A DNA stretch of 64,000 nt from Pelobates cultripes (taxonomy: Eukaryota > Chordata > Amphibia > Anura > Pelobatidae), in contig OW240921.1 of assembly GCA_933207985.1 (NCBI GenBank), forward strand, positions 18,131,033-18,195,032, in the 5' to 3' direction. Below, one piece after another: positions 10,801-19,885 of this stretch. A model generated the notes under the pieces. The model was not told the DNA's origin. It made no database searches and saw only the letters and a list, made by a program, of their open reading frames with translations. Positions within the stretch are counted from its first letter, which is position 1; each line of letters opens with the position of its first letter. The position numbers were made by a program, and so were the translations under genes.

Positions 10801-13344
10801 ATACAAAATATAAAATATAAAAGAAAGAAAAGGAAATGCATGAATATAATAGAAAATAAACCCTAAACAGCAATCTTAAATATGTAAATATTAACAATAA
10901 AACATGAAAGACTCTCTATATGTTGATATATGTTGATACTATTTTAAGGGAACACATCACCACTTATGTCAGCCTCCACTCCCCCGCCGCAATCTCATTA
11001 CAGAGGTGTGTGTTAGACTTCTGTACCACACACCTCCAGGCCACTCTCGCTCCTACTACTTTCTTCAATGATTTGCCCTACTTGGGGACAGTTTCCTAAG
11101 CAGAGCAAATCTCCAACATGCTTTATTGACAGCAAGGCTTGGATCTGAATGGAGTGATGTTAGTCCCTCCTTTCCTATATTCTGTAGCCAGCACTAGCAG
11201 TGTCAGCTATGGATTTGCCACAGCACATGTGCTATGCTTGCTATGGGGGAGAGCAGAAGAATTGCCTGTGGGTGGACTCTTCTGCTCTCCTTTATCATTA
11301 AATTCCTCAGCATAAAGCCTATGCCAAATAAGTTATTGTGAAGTGGGAGAAAACCCTATTTTTAAAAGGACACTCCAGGCACCCAGACTACTTCTGCCAA
11401 TTGGAGTGGTCTGGGTACCAACTCCCACTACCCTTAGCCCTTCAAGTGTAATTAATGCCGTTTTTTAATAAACTGCAATAATTACCTTGCAGGGTTAACT
11501 CCATCTCTAGTGGCTGTCTACTAGACAGCCATTAGAGGGCATTTCCTGCTCTATAGCACAGAAAACCTGTGCTAGAGCGTCTCTGGATGTCCTCACGCTT
11601 TGCCGCGCATGCGAATTAGGTCTCGCCAACTGGCCGACGTAAAGACTGGGAGGAGCAGCGGCAAGAAGAAACCACCGCCGAAGGACATCGGCAGGGTCTC
11701 ACCCGGGGATAGGAGGGTGGAAGGGAGAGGGGACCTGCAGTGCCAGGAAAACAGATTGTTTTCCTGGCACTGGAGTTTCCCTTTAAATAGTTTTTTTTTC
11801 TCCTAATAAACACATTTGCTAGCAAAACTGCTAGTACAATGTAAAGATGAAATTTCATGATCTTTAAAAACAGCTATAGTAGTTTTGGCCGTGACAAATC
11901 TCTTCCCCATTTAGGATGAGGATAGCTAAATACAAATAGTTACATGTTTGTTTGTAAAATATAAGTTAACGAAATGCTAAAATGTTGAGATTGCAAACAT
12001 GTATTCCTAGCACTGAAGTGTTGAACTCTCTTTTATGGTCCTTCGCCCCTCCCACCCCGTTTAGAAATTAGGTGATTAACCCCTTAAGGACTGAGCCAAA
12101 TGTACACGTTGTGAACAAAACAAAATGTAAACAAAACCTGGCATTTGCGCTACATGTCTGTCCAACCGTAATTCACTTCTTTCATATTAAATGCACCCAC
12201 CCTTATTATATATCATTTTATTCAGGGGAAACAGGGCTTTCATTTAATATCAAATATTTAGGTATGAAATACAACTTAATATGAAAAAAATGGGAGAAAA
12301 TAAGAACTTTAAAAAAAAAATTTGTTCTACATGACATTTTAACTGTCAGTGTCATAATACTGTTTGCTTTTACTGCAATAAAATACACATATTTGTATTC
12401 AGCAAAGTCTCACATGTAAAACAGTACCCCCTATGTACAGGTTTTATGGCGTTTTGGGAAGTTACAGGGTCAAATATAGCACATTACATTTGAAATTGAA
12501 ATTCGCCAGATTGGTTACGTTGCCTTTGGGAGTGTATTATAGCTAAGGAATAAAATTTACACCCATAATGGCATACCATTTGCAATAGTAGACAACCCAA
12601 GGTATTGCAAATGGGGTATGTCCAGTCTTTTTTAGTAGCCATTTGGTCACAAACACTGGCCAAAGTTAGCGTTAGCATTTGTTTGTGTGAAAAATGAAAA
12701 AGACGCCAATTTTGGCCAGTGTTTGAGACTAAGTGGCTACTAAAAAAGACTGGACATACCCCATTTGCAATACCTTGGGTTGTCTACTATTGCAAATGGT
12801 ATTCCATCATAGGGGTAATTTTCATTCATGGGCTACCATAGGGTCTCAAAGGCAACGTAACCAATCTAGCAAATTTTAATGTGAAAAAAATGAAATACAA
12901 GCCTTATATTTGACACTGTAACTTTTGAAAACACCATAAAACCTGTACATGAGGGGTACTGTTGTAGTCGGTAGACTTCTCTGAACACAAATATTTGTGT
13001 TTCAAGACAGTAAAAAGTATCACAGCAATAATATCGTCCGTGTAAGTGCTGTTTGTGCGTGAAAAATTCAAAAAACTTAACTTTTTAATGGCGATATCAT
13101 AGTTGTAATACATTTTACTGTTTTGAAACACTAATATTTGTGTTTAGCGAAGTCTCCCGAGTAGAACAGTACCCCCCATGTACAGGTTTTATGGTGTCTT
13201 GGAAAGTTATAGGGTTAAATATAGTGCTAGCAAATTAAATTCCCTTTACTTTCGGCATGGGTTGTCAGGCAGGTCCCGCTAATTGTAATTAATTAAGATA
13301 CCTAATTATGTAAAAATATTACATAAATATATATGTAGAATTAA

Positions 13345-13388
<44 letters not shown>

Positions 13389-13515
13389 CATACATATGAG
13401 TATATATAGGTATATATATATAATTTTTTTTAATATTTTTATTTATATATAGGTATTTATATAGTGATATATATATATATATATATATATATTATTTTGT
13501 TCTACGTGTATTTTG

Positions 13516-13566
<51 letters not shown>

Positions 13567-16500
13567 TCACAATACAGTTAGAACAAAATAACACACATCT
13601 ATATATTTTTTAATTATTTATTTTTAATTATTTTTTTATTTTATTTTTTAACGTATTTAGATTTTTTTATATTATATATAAATATATATATATATATAAA
13701 AAACAATAATTATATATATATTTAATCAGTATCAGTCTATGTGTAATTTGATATTTATATATATATATATATATATATATAATTATATATATATATATTA
13801 ATAGTAAAATACACCTAGACAGTGTATGTGTGTGTATGTATATGTGTATATATATACTTAGATCATATATATATATAATACATATATGATCTAAGTATAT
13901 AATTTTTTACACTGATTTTAATTTTATTTTGTTTGAATTCAGCCAGCAGGGGGACTAACTGTCATTACAGACAGTCCCCCTGCTGGCAATGCAGCAGGCA
14001 GCTAACCCAGCCATGTGATTGTGAGGTCCTCGCAAAGACCTCACTCTCACATGGCCGGGGGGGCTGCAGGATGGAGGATCTGCCGTGGGGGACCTCCTGG
14101 AAGTCCCCCCAACCACGATCACCGCTGTGGGATTGCCGACGACTGGGTAAGTAAAAAAAACAAAAAACGGAGGGTGTACTATTATGCCCGGCGGCGTTTA
14201 GAGCCGCTTAAAATAGGGCATAATAGTACGCCCTCCAGTCTTAAGGGGTTAAACTTAGTTTTTCTCACTTGCCCCATCTGCCCCCTGCTATCAATCTTGT
14301 TGATCTCAGTCCATCTAATGCTTTTCCATATGAAAGCATTGGGAGGCTATTGCGCATGCAACACTGCAGGGACATGCTATAGACACCAGAACCATGAGAT
14401 TAAACTGTAGTGGTTCTGGTTACTATAGTGAGTCTTTAATACATGTAGACCATGTGAAAGCTATGAAAAATGCAGAACATCACACTCTATCCCACCCAAA
14501 CAGGTAACTTTTGAAGTCTAAAGATCAATGCCTCACATCATTCTAAGATATCTAACTTTTCCTTTGTTGTCCATTGACACGAGACTAGAACAACTTAATC
14601 ACTGCCCTTTAAACATATTATTACCCAGCATGCATCTCATTTTATTTTCTTGGCTGCACATGGTTTCATTGTATCCATTTGCAACTTGCCTTTTTTAATA
14701 ATGCAGAAATAATTAAGCTGCGGGAGGTTTAAAGAGTGGACATGTTTCTAGATTATTGAGTTTTGTGGCAGGCACTTAGAATCTAATACCAAAATACTTA
14801 AAGGGGACACTGTCTTGCATACATTGAGAGAGATTGTTTTATTAAGATAATAATTCAATCCATTTAAGTGCAGGTTAAAACAGTATAATATTTCCTTTCT
14901 AATCCCTTTCAGGTGTGGATGACCCAGAGAACAGAACTAAATGCTACTCTTGTATCAGCAGTGATGAATCCAAGTGCTCAGAGCAAAATGCACAGAAAGT
15001 AGACTGTCCTAAGAACCTTGACCAGTGCTATAAAGCAAGTGGTTCAATTTTTATCGGTAAGTACTTTTTTTCACTAACCAGCAACCACCAAATAACAGTA
15101 TTTCTGTACATCATTGAAAAATATTATATTAAATTCAAATTTTTCAGAAGATTAGGAAAACAAGACGACTTCTGTTTGTGGAAGCATTTTGCCTATTTTA
15201 TTCTGATCAATAAACATGGTTAAAGTAATACTATGGGTCAGGAACACAAACACGTATTCCTAGTGTTAAAACACAATCTAACCCCCCTGAGTCCTCCTTG
15301 CCTGCCTTACAATAGTAATATCTTAATTTTATTCCAGTCTGCTGCTGCTGGCTCTTTCTCTAATCTGCTTCCTTGGCTGACATCATCAGAAGTGATGATC
15401 TGAGCCAATCACAATGATTTCCCACAGGAAAGCATTGGATTGGCTGAGCTTGTCAAGGAGGCAGATATGGGGCAGATCCAGCTCAAGAAAAAAACAACAA
15501 CCCTGACCAATCAGCATCTCTTCTGACTCAGTGCAGCTCTATGAGGAAAGTTCAGTGTCTGCATGCAGAGTGTGGAGACACTGAATGTCAGTACTGCATA
15601 CAGTGCTGCACTGCCTCAGGAAGCACCTCTAGTAACAATTTGAGGAGTGGCCAGTGGAGTTATCCATAGGTTGTGATGTAAACACTGCATTTTTTTCTTA
15701 TACTCACCAGAAGAAATACAATGAGGTGTAACTGTTCTGGTGACTATAGTGTCCTTTTAAAGTGGATCTTTATTTTATCTATCACATACTAGGTTATTTA
15801 AAAAAGTGAAAATTCAAAGTGAATTCACAGTGAATTTCAAATTTAATTTACTTTGAATTCTTACTATTTCCTCTTTGAAGGCTGGGATTAAATAGCTCAG
15901 CTGCTTGAATTTCAGGTTCTGATTGGCTGTTGACATCTCATGATCTCAGTAGATAATTTTTTTTAACAAGTGTTTGAACATATGAACAATTATTTAATCC
16001 CTTAAGACCGGAGGGCGTACTATTACGCCATATTTTAAGCGGCTCTAAACGCCGCCGGGCGTAATAGTATGCCCTCCGGTCTTTCATTACTTACCCGGTC
16101 GCCGGCAATCCCACGACGGCGATCGCGGTTGGGGGGACTCCCAGGGAGCCCCCCCCGCAGCAGATCTTCAATCTGCAGCCCCCCCCGGCCAGGTGGTCCC
16201 CCTGCTGGCTGGAAATAAAATTAAATAAAATTAACAAAAGTTAAATAAGTGTAAAAAAAATATATATACACATATACATACACACACATACACCGTCTAG
16301 GCGTATTTGACAATTAATATATATATATAATTATATATATATATATATTAATATCAAATTACACGTAGACTGATATTGATTAAATATATATATAATTATT
16401 GTTATATATATATGTTTATATATAATATAAAAAAATTAAATATGTAAATACTTTAAAAAATAAAATAAAAAAAATAATTAAAAAAAAATAATTAAAAAAT

Positions 16501-16660
16501 ATATAGATTTGTGTTATTTCGTTCTAACTGTATTGTGATATTAATATATATATATTTATATCAAAATACACATAGAACAAAATAATATATATATCTATAT
16601 ATTTTTTAATTATTTATATCACTATATATATACCTATATATAAATAAAAATATTTAAAAA

Positions 16661-16699
<39 letters not shown>

Positions 16700-18830
16700 T
16701 ATTCACATACGTATATAAATACATACACTAATTCTACATTTATATTTATGTAATATTTTTAAAAATTAGGTATCTTAATTAATTACAATTAGCGGGACCT
16801 GCCTGCCAACCCATGCCAAAAGTAAAGGGAATTTAATTTGCTAGCACTATATTTAACCCTATAACTTTCCAAGACACCATAAAACCTGTACATGGGGGGT
16901 ACTGTTCTACTCGGGAGACTTCGCTGAACACAAATATTAGTGTTTCAAAACAGTAAAATGTATAAAAAGATGATATCGCCAGTAAAAGTGGCGTTTTTTG
17001 CATTTTTCACGCACAAACAGCACTTACACGGACGATATTATTGCTGCAATACTTTTTACTGTTTTGAAACACAAATATTTGTGTTCAGTAAAGTCTCTCA
17101 AGTACAACAGTAACCCTCATGTACAGGTTTTATGGTGTTTTCAAAAGTTACAGCGTCAAATATAAGGCTTGTGTTTCATTTTTTTCACATTAAAATTCGC
17201 CAGATTGGTTACGTTGCCTTTGAGACCCTATGGTAGCCCAAGAATTAAAATTACCCCTATTATGGCATACCATTTGCAATAGTAGACAACCCAAGGTATT
17301 GAAAAACGGGGTATGTCGAGTCTTTTTTAGTAGCCACTTAGTCACAAATATTGGCCAAAATTGGCGTTTTTTGCATTTTTCACACACAAACAAATGCTAA
17401 CACTAACTTTGGCCAGTGTTTGTTAACAAATGGCTACTAAAAAAGACTGGACATACCCCATTTGCAATACCTTGGGTTGTCTACTCTTGCAAATGGTATG
17501 CCATTATGGGTGCAAATTTCATTCCTGGGCTACTATACAGTCCCAAAGGCAACGTAACCAATCTGGCAAATTTCAATTTCAAATGTAACGTGCTATATTT
17601 GACCCTGTAACTTCCCAAAACGCCATGAAACCTGTACATAGGGGGTACTGTTTTACACATGAGACTTTGCTGAATACAAATATGTGTATTTTATTGCAGT
17701 AAAAGCAAACAGCATTATGACATTGACAGTTAAAATGTCATGTAGAACAAACTTTTTAAAAAAAATCTTATTTTCTCCCATTCTTTTCATATTAAATTAT
17801 GTTTCATAGCTAAATATTTGATATAAAATGAAAGCCCTGTTTCCCCTGAATAAAATGATATATAATAAGGGTGGGTGCATTTAATATGAAAGAAGTGAAT
17901 TAGGGTTGGACAGACATGTAGCGCAAATGCCAGGTTTTGTTTACGTTTTGTTTCGTTCACAACGTGTACATTTGGCTCAGTCCTTAAGGGGTTAAACAAG
18001 ATCTGTAATCCCACTTTACCCCTTTAAATATTGTAGGTACTGCTTACAGCCATACATTTATACGCCTACTTAAATGGCACGTGAAATAGCAATAAACAAT
18101 GAAAGAAAAGCTGCAAATTTAAATAGAACACTCTCACAATATAAAAGTAAAACAAAATAAATAAAAATAAATGAAGGACACAAAAACTGATAAACATATC
18201 TGTATGACTATGTCTTACAAATGAACACTATTAAAGGGTATTTGTAAAACCTAATAATTTCATCCAAATAATTATCAGTTAATTAGATGAGCAAAGATTT
18301 AGAAATTAGAGTTTCACAAATGTTCTTATATTGTCTCCAGCTATATAGCAGAAACCTTTGCAGAACTTCCATACAGGTAGCTGCATGTACAACTTGATAA
18401 ACATTTATTTCTATGTTTCTTCATTTACCGCCAAGACAGGTGAACAAACTCTAAGATTAAATTTGGATGCCATATCCATATGCAGTTTATTAAAGTAATA
18501 CTGATTTGATATTATTGTTTATATATATATTTATATATTTTTTCTGTTTTGGCAGGTAACGTCAGTCAACCTGTGTTCATTCAAAAATGTTCTTCGTCAA
18601 TATGCCCATCCGCAACTATTCAAAGTCAGTGGTACAGCTTTACTTTGAATCATTCTTGTTGCTCTGGTGAATATTGCAATAGGATTTTGGAACTCACCAC
18701 TGAACCAGCGACCACCTTTACTACTGCACCCACAGACACCACTAACTATGGTGTCGTGCATTCTGCTGATTTATGGCTTTGCTATTTAATATTGGGTTTT
18801 GCCCTTATTGCAATTAGGAATTCTAATTAA
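6321..18830 (+). CDS. Two-domain Ly6/uPAR (LU) family secreted or GPI-anchored protein, five exons
   Basis: Gene model joined from 6321-6399, 8421-8546, 8982-9155, 14913-15056 and 18556-18830 (798 nt, 265 residues). Every junction has GT/AG and every intron is phase 1, the classic layout of LU genes. Residues 1-26 are a signal peptide; 29-112 form LU domain 1; about 133-219 form LU domain 2 with all ten cysteines and the terminal CCSGEYCN; then a Thr/Pro-rich stalk and a C-terminal hydrophobic segment with a short RNSN tail, which fits a GPI-attachment signal. Possible N-glycosylation sites are NQT, NVS and NHS. Members of this family (uPAR, CD177, LYPD proteins, PLA2 inhibitors) act at the cell surface or in plasma; the ligand of this one is unknown. 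I assign no orthologue. Confidence 0.85.
7022..7070. repeat. (TA)n microsatellite
   Basis: About 24 uninterrupted TA units within LU intron 1. Confidence 0.95.
7118..7595. mobile_element. CAGTGTT-ended MITE, apparently two overlapping copies
   Basis: Left ends reading CCAGTGTTAATTTT occur at 7118 and again at 7423; one right end, AAAATGAACACTGG, closes at 7595. The bodies are rich in TTTTAGTC/GACTAAA motifs in both orientations. The segment 7300-7420 between the two left ends is a C/T-rich repeat (CAGCCCCTCTGTG twice). Either one copy inserted beside another or the right end of the first was lost. Confidence 0.65.
7788..8145 (+). repeat. L2-type LINE 3' fragment
   Basis: Begins with an ATT trinucleotide run, then a segment like GATATAGTGCCAACTTATTC with CACAGCACATTACAAT, then CCTGCTCAAACAAGCTTC. 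The same order of blocks is at 38563-38715 (AAAGCACCAACAAATTCTGC, GTGCTGTACAATG, CTGCTCAAATGAGCTTAC). I take it as a widespread non-coding LINE 3' end or derived SINE. Confidence 0.55.
8421..8546 (+). CDS. LU gene exon 2: first half of LU domain 1
   Basis: Acceptor TTTATAG|GC and donor ACAG|GTATAT give a 126-nt phase 1-1 exon. It encodes [17 protein letters not shown] and NICTET, supplying cysteines 1 to 5 of the three-finger fold in standard spacing (Cys-X2-Cys, then three more). NQT is a possible N-glycosylation site. Confidence 0.9.
8982..9155 (+). CDS. LU gene exon 3: second half of LU domain 1
   Basis: Acceptor CTTTCTAG|GG and donor CCCAG|GTAATA give a 174-nt phase 1-1 exon. It encodes KDC (cysteine 6) and the closing [10 protein letters not shown] loop (cysteines 9 and 10). 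The cysteine 7-8 disulphide, normally marked by an adjacent CC pair, is absent, as in domain 1 of vertebrate uPAR. A Thr/Pro-rich linker ([11 protein letters not shown]) ends the exon. Confidence 0.9.
9156..11361 (+). other. LU gene intron 3, unannotated left part
   Basis: AT-rich intron sequence with no recognised exon. A stretch with slightly higher GC at about 10946-11300 looks like an old repeat, but I could not match it to a family. A possible acceptor before 10052 opens a frame with no LU cysteine pattern, so I do not call it an exon. Confidence 0.5.
11362..11786. mobile_element. Non-autonomous DNA transposon with TTAAAAGGACACTCCAG termini
   Basis: The left end reads TTAAAAGGACACTCCAGGC; the right end, GGCACTGGAGTTTCCCTTTAA, is its imperfect complement. 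The body carries an inner palindrome (TGCCAGGAAAACAG and complement at 11740-11770) and TCTAGTGGCTGTC/GACAGCCATTAGAG. Lies in LU intron 3. Confidence 0.7.
12076..14252 (+). mobile_element. 2.2-kb TTAA-flanked non-autonomous transposon, copy A
   Basis: TTAA at 12076-12079 and at 14249-14252 flank termini CCCCTTAAGGACTGAG and (inverted) CAGTCTTAAGGGG, fitting piggyBac-type MITE ends. No transposase is visible. The interior is a series of modules in alternating orientation: a block around 12410-12480 (ATGTACAGGTTTTATGG) recurs inverted near 12890-12960 and direct near 13170-13220; a block around 12570-12650 recurs inverted at 12735-12810. The right half is extremely AT-rich, then a GC-rich hairpin lies at 14170-14245. 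It lies in LU intron 3; copy B lies inverted in intron 4. Confidence 0.8.
13320..13910. repeat. (TA)n-dominated tract inside copy A
   Basis: Several runs of TA dinucleotides (around 13350, 13470, 13520 and 13760) separated by AT-rich sequence. The corresponding tract in copy B is 16255-16730, so TA expansions are a feature of the element family. Confidence 0.9.
14253..14440. repeat. Degraded non-autonomous DNA transposon fragment
   Basis: Has a GAAAGCATTGGGAGGC motif and an end reading GGTTCTGGTTACTATAGTGA, matching the right part of the elements at 15.2 and 41.8 kb. It directly abuts the right TTAA of copy A, suggesting copy A inserted into or beside it. Confidence 0.5.
14913..15056 (+). 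CDS. LU gene exon 4: first half of LU domain 2
   Basis: Acceptor CCCTTTCAG|GT and donor ATCG|GTAAGT give a 144-nt phase 1-1 exon. It encodes TKCYSC, SKC, VDC and DQC, cysteines 1-5 of LU domain 2. Because it is symmetric, its loss would keep the reading frame but delete half a domain. It is the only exon between the inverted transposon copies A and B. Confidence 0.9.
15220..15760. mobile_element. Non-autonomous DNA transposon, ~540 bp
   Basis: The left end reads TTAAAGTAATACTATGGGTC and the right end TGACTATAGTGTCCTTTTAA, imperfect inverted termini. The interior has GAAGTGATGATCTGAGCC, CAGGAAAGCATTGGATTGGC and TGTAAACACTGCA blocks, shared in the same order with 41832-42413, 48893-49228 and 61751-62332. 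No coding capacity. Lies in LU intron 4. Confidence 0.7.
15994..17995 (-). mobile_element. 2.0-kb TTAA-flanked non-autonomous transposon, copy B (inverted to copy A)
   Basis: TTAA at 15994-15997 and 17992-17995. Reading its minus strand from 17995 reproduces copy A from 12076 with scattered substitutions and small indels over nearly its whole length; the stretches I compared by eye look well over 90 percent alike. It contains the same alternating modules and TA-rich tract. With copy A it forms an inverted pair with a 1.74-kb spacer that contains exon 4. Confidence 0.8.
17996..18555 (+). other. Right end of LU intron 4
   Basis: AT-rich, no recognised repeat. The intron ends in a T-rich tract and TTTTGGCAG acceptor before exon 5. 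Confidence 0.6.
18556..18830 (+). CDS. LU gene exon 5: second half of LU domain 2, stalk and C-terminal anchor signal
   Basis: Acceptor TTTTGGCAG|GT; phase-1 entry; stop TAA at 18828-18830. Encodes QKC (cysteine 6), SSICP (7), [11 protein letters not shown] (8, 9, 10), then [16 protein letters not shown], a probable O-glycosylated stalk, then a hydrophobic stretch [15 protein letters not shown] followed by only four residues. This tail fits a GPI signal better than a transmembrane receptor with a cytoplasmic domain. NVS and NHS are possible N-glycosylation sites. Confidence 0.9.
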
Positions 18831-18927
18831 ATGGGGGCTGTCACTTCTCTGAAAATTATTCCACTGCATAAAACATTGAAATCACCTATAACTTGTATTG
18901 ACTTTTGCTTCATTGTCCTTTTGTACC

Positions 18928-19072
18928 GGGGTGCCCAACAGGTAGATTCCCATATGTTGTAGAACTACAACTCCCATGATCCTTTGCATGAGTTTAGAAT
19001 GCCTTTAGAATGACAAAGCATTATGAAAGCTGTAGTTTTAAAACATCTGGGGATCTACCTTTTGGGCACCCC
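18928..19072. mobile_element. 145-bp palindromic MITE (GGGGTGCCCAA ends)
   Basis: The left end reads GGGGTGCCCAACAGGTAG; the right end CTACCTTTTGGGCACCCC is its inverted complement with one change region. Inner ACTACAACTCCCATGATCC pairs with GCTGTAGTTTTAAAAC. Its form is that of short hAT-type MITEs. It lies about 100 bp past the LU stop codon, so it may be in the 3' UTR. Confidence 0.7.
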
Positions 19073-19349
19073 TGCTTTAGTGTATATAAGTGATTAGGCC
19101 ATTCAGGTTGCAGTCCAGTTTAGTCGAGGCACAGCCAGGAAGAGGAGAAGCAAAACACTGTTTCTGTTTATTTGCCTCCACCTAGAGTGTTCAATGACAG
19201 AAAAGGGTAAAGCTTATGACAATGATAGGGAGCCAAGATAGAGGAGATCAGTTTGGGGATAAAAGGTGTATACACGAGTTTGTATTTCTACATTTAGTTT
19301 TATTTTTCAGACGTCCCAAAAAGTGCACATTTGTTAAATATATGCTATA

Positions 19350-19355
19350 AATAAA
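19350..19355 (+). other. Candidate polyadenylation signal of LU gene
   Basis: AATAAA about 520 bases after the stop codon, with further ATAAA-like motifs nearby. It is only a candidate; AT-rich sequence gives such hexamers by chance. Confidence 0.25.
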
Positions 19356-19517
19356 CATAATAATAAAATCCTGGAATTTACAATTTCCTTTAAAATTATT
19401 TCATTTTTATGTTTAAAAGGTTGATCTGTTTATTACTGATTAAACTTGATTTATATAAAAACATAAAATAACACATCGTTTTTCAATGAGAATACTATAA
19501 ATATTGCACTGTATTCT

Positions 19518-19885
19518 GGAAGAGAGAGAAAGAGTGAGAAAGAGAGAGAAAGAGATAAAGAGAAAGAGAGAGAGAAAAGAGAGAAGATAGAAAGAAAGAG
19601 AGAAAGAGAAAGAAAGAGAAGAGAGAAAGAGAAAGAAAGAGAGAAAGAACAAAAGACAGAAATAAAGAAATAGAAAAGTGAGAGAGAAAGAAAGAGAGAG
19701 AGAAAAAAAGAGAGAATGAAAAAGAGAGAAAGAAAGAGAGAAAGAGAGAGAACGAAAGAGAGAAAGAGAAAGAAAGAGAAAAAGAGAGAGAAAGAGAGAA
19801 AGAATGAAAGAGAGAAAAAGATAAAGAAAGAACAAAAGAGAGAAAGAAAGAGATAAAGAGAGAGAGAGATAGAGAGAGAGAAAGA
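19518..19885. repeat. 368-bp pure-purine GA-rich tract
   Basis: Imperfect repeats of GAGA, AAAGAGA and AAAGAAAGAGA. The plus strand is almost entirely A and G, the minus strand almost entirely C and T. The open frames of Phe/Ser/Leu residues on the minus strand are artefacts of this composition. Confidence 0.95.

Noticed and set aside
11600..11858. Arg-rich frames on both strands in the GC-rich part of intron 3
   Set aside because: They lie inside the non-autonomous transposon at 11362-11786 and overlap each other antisense.
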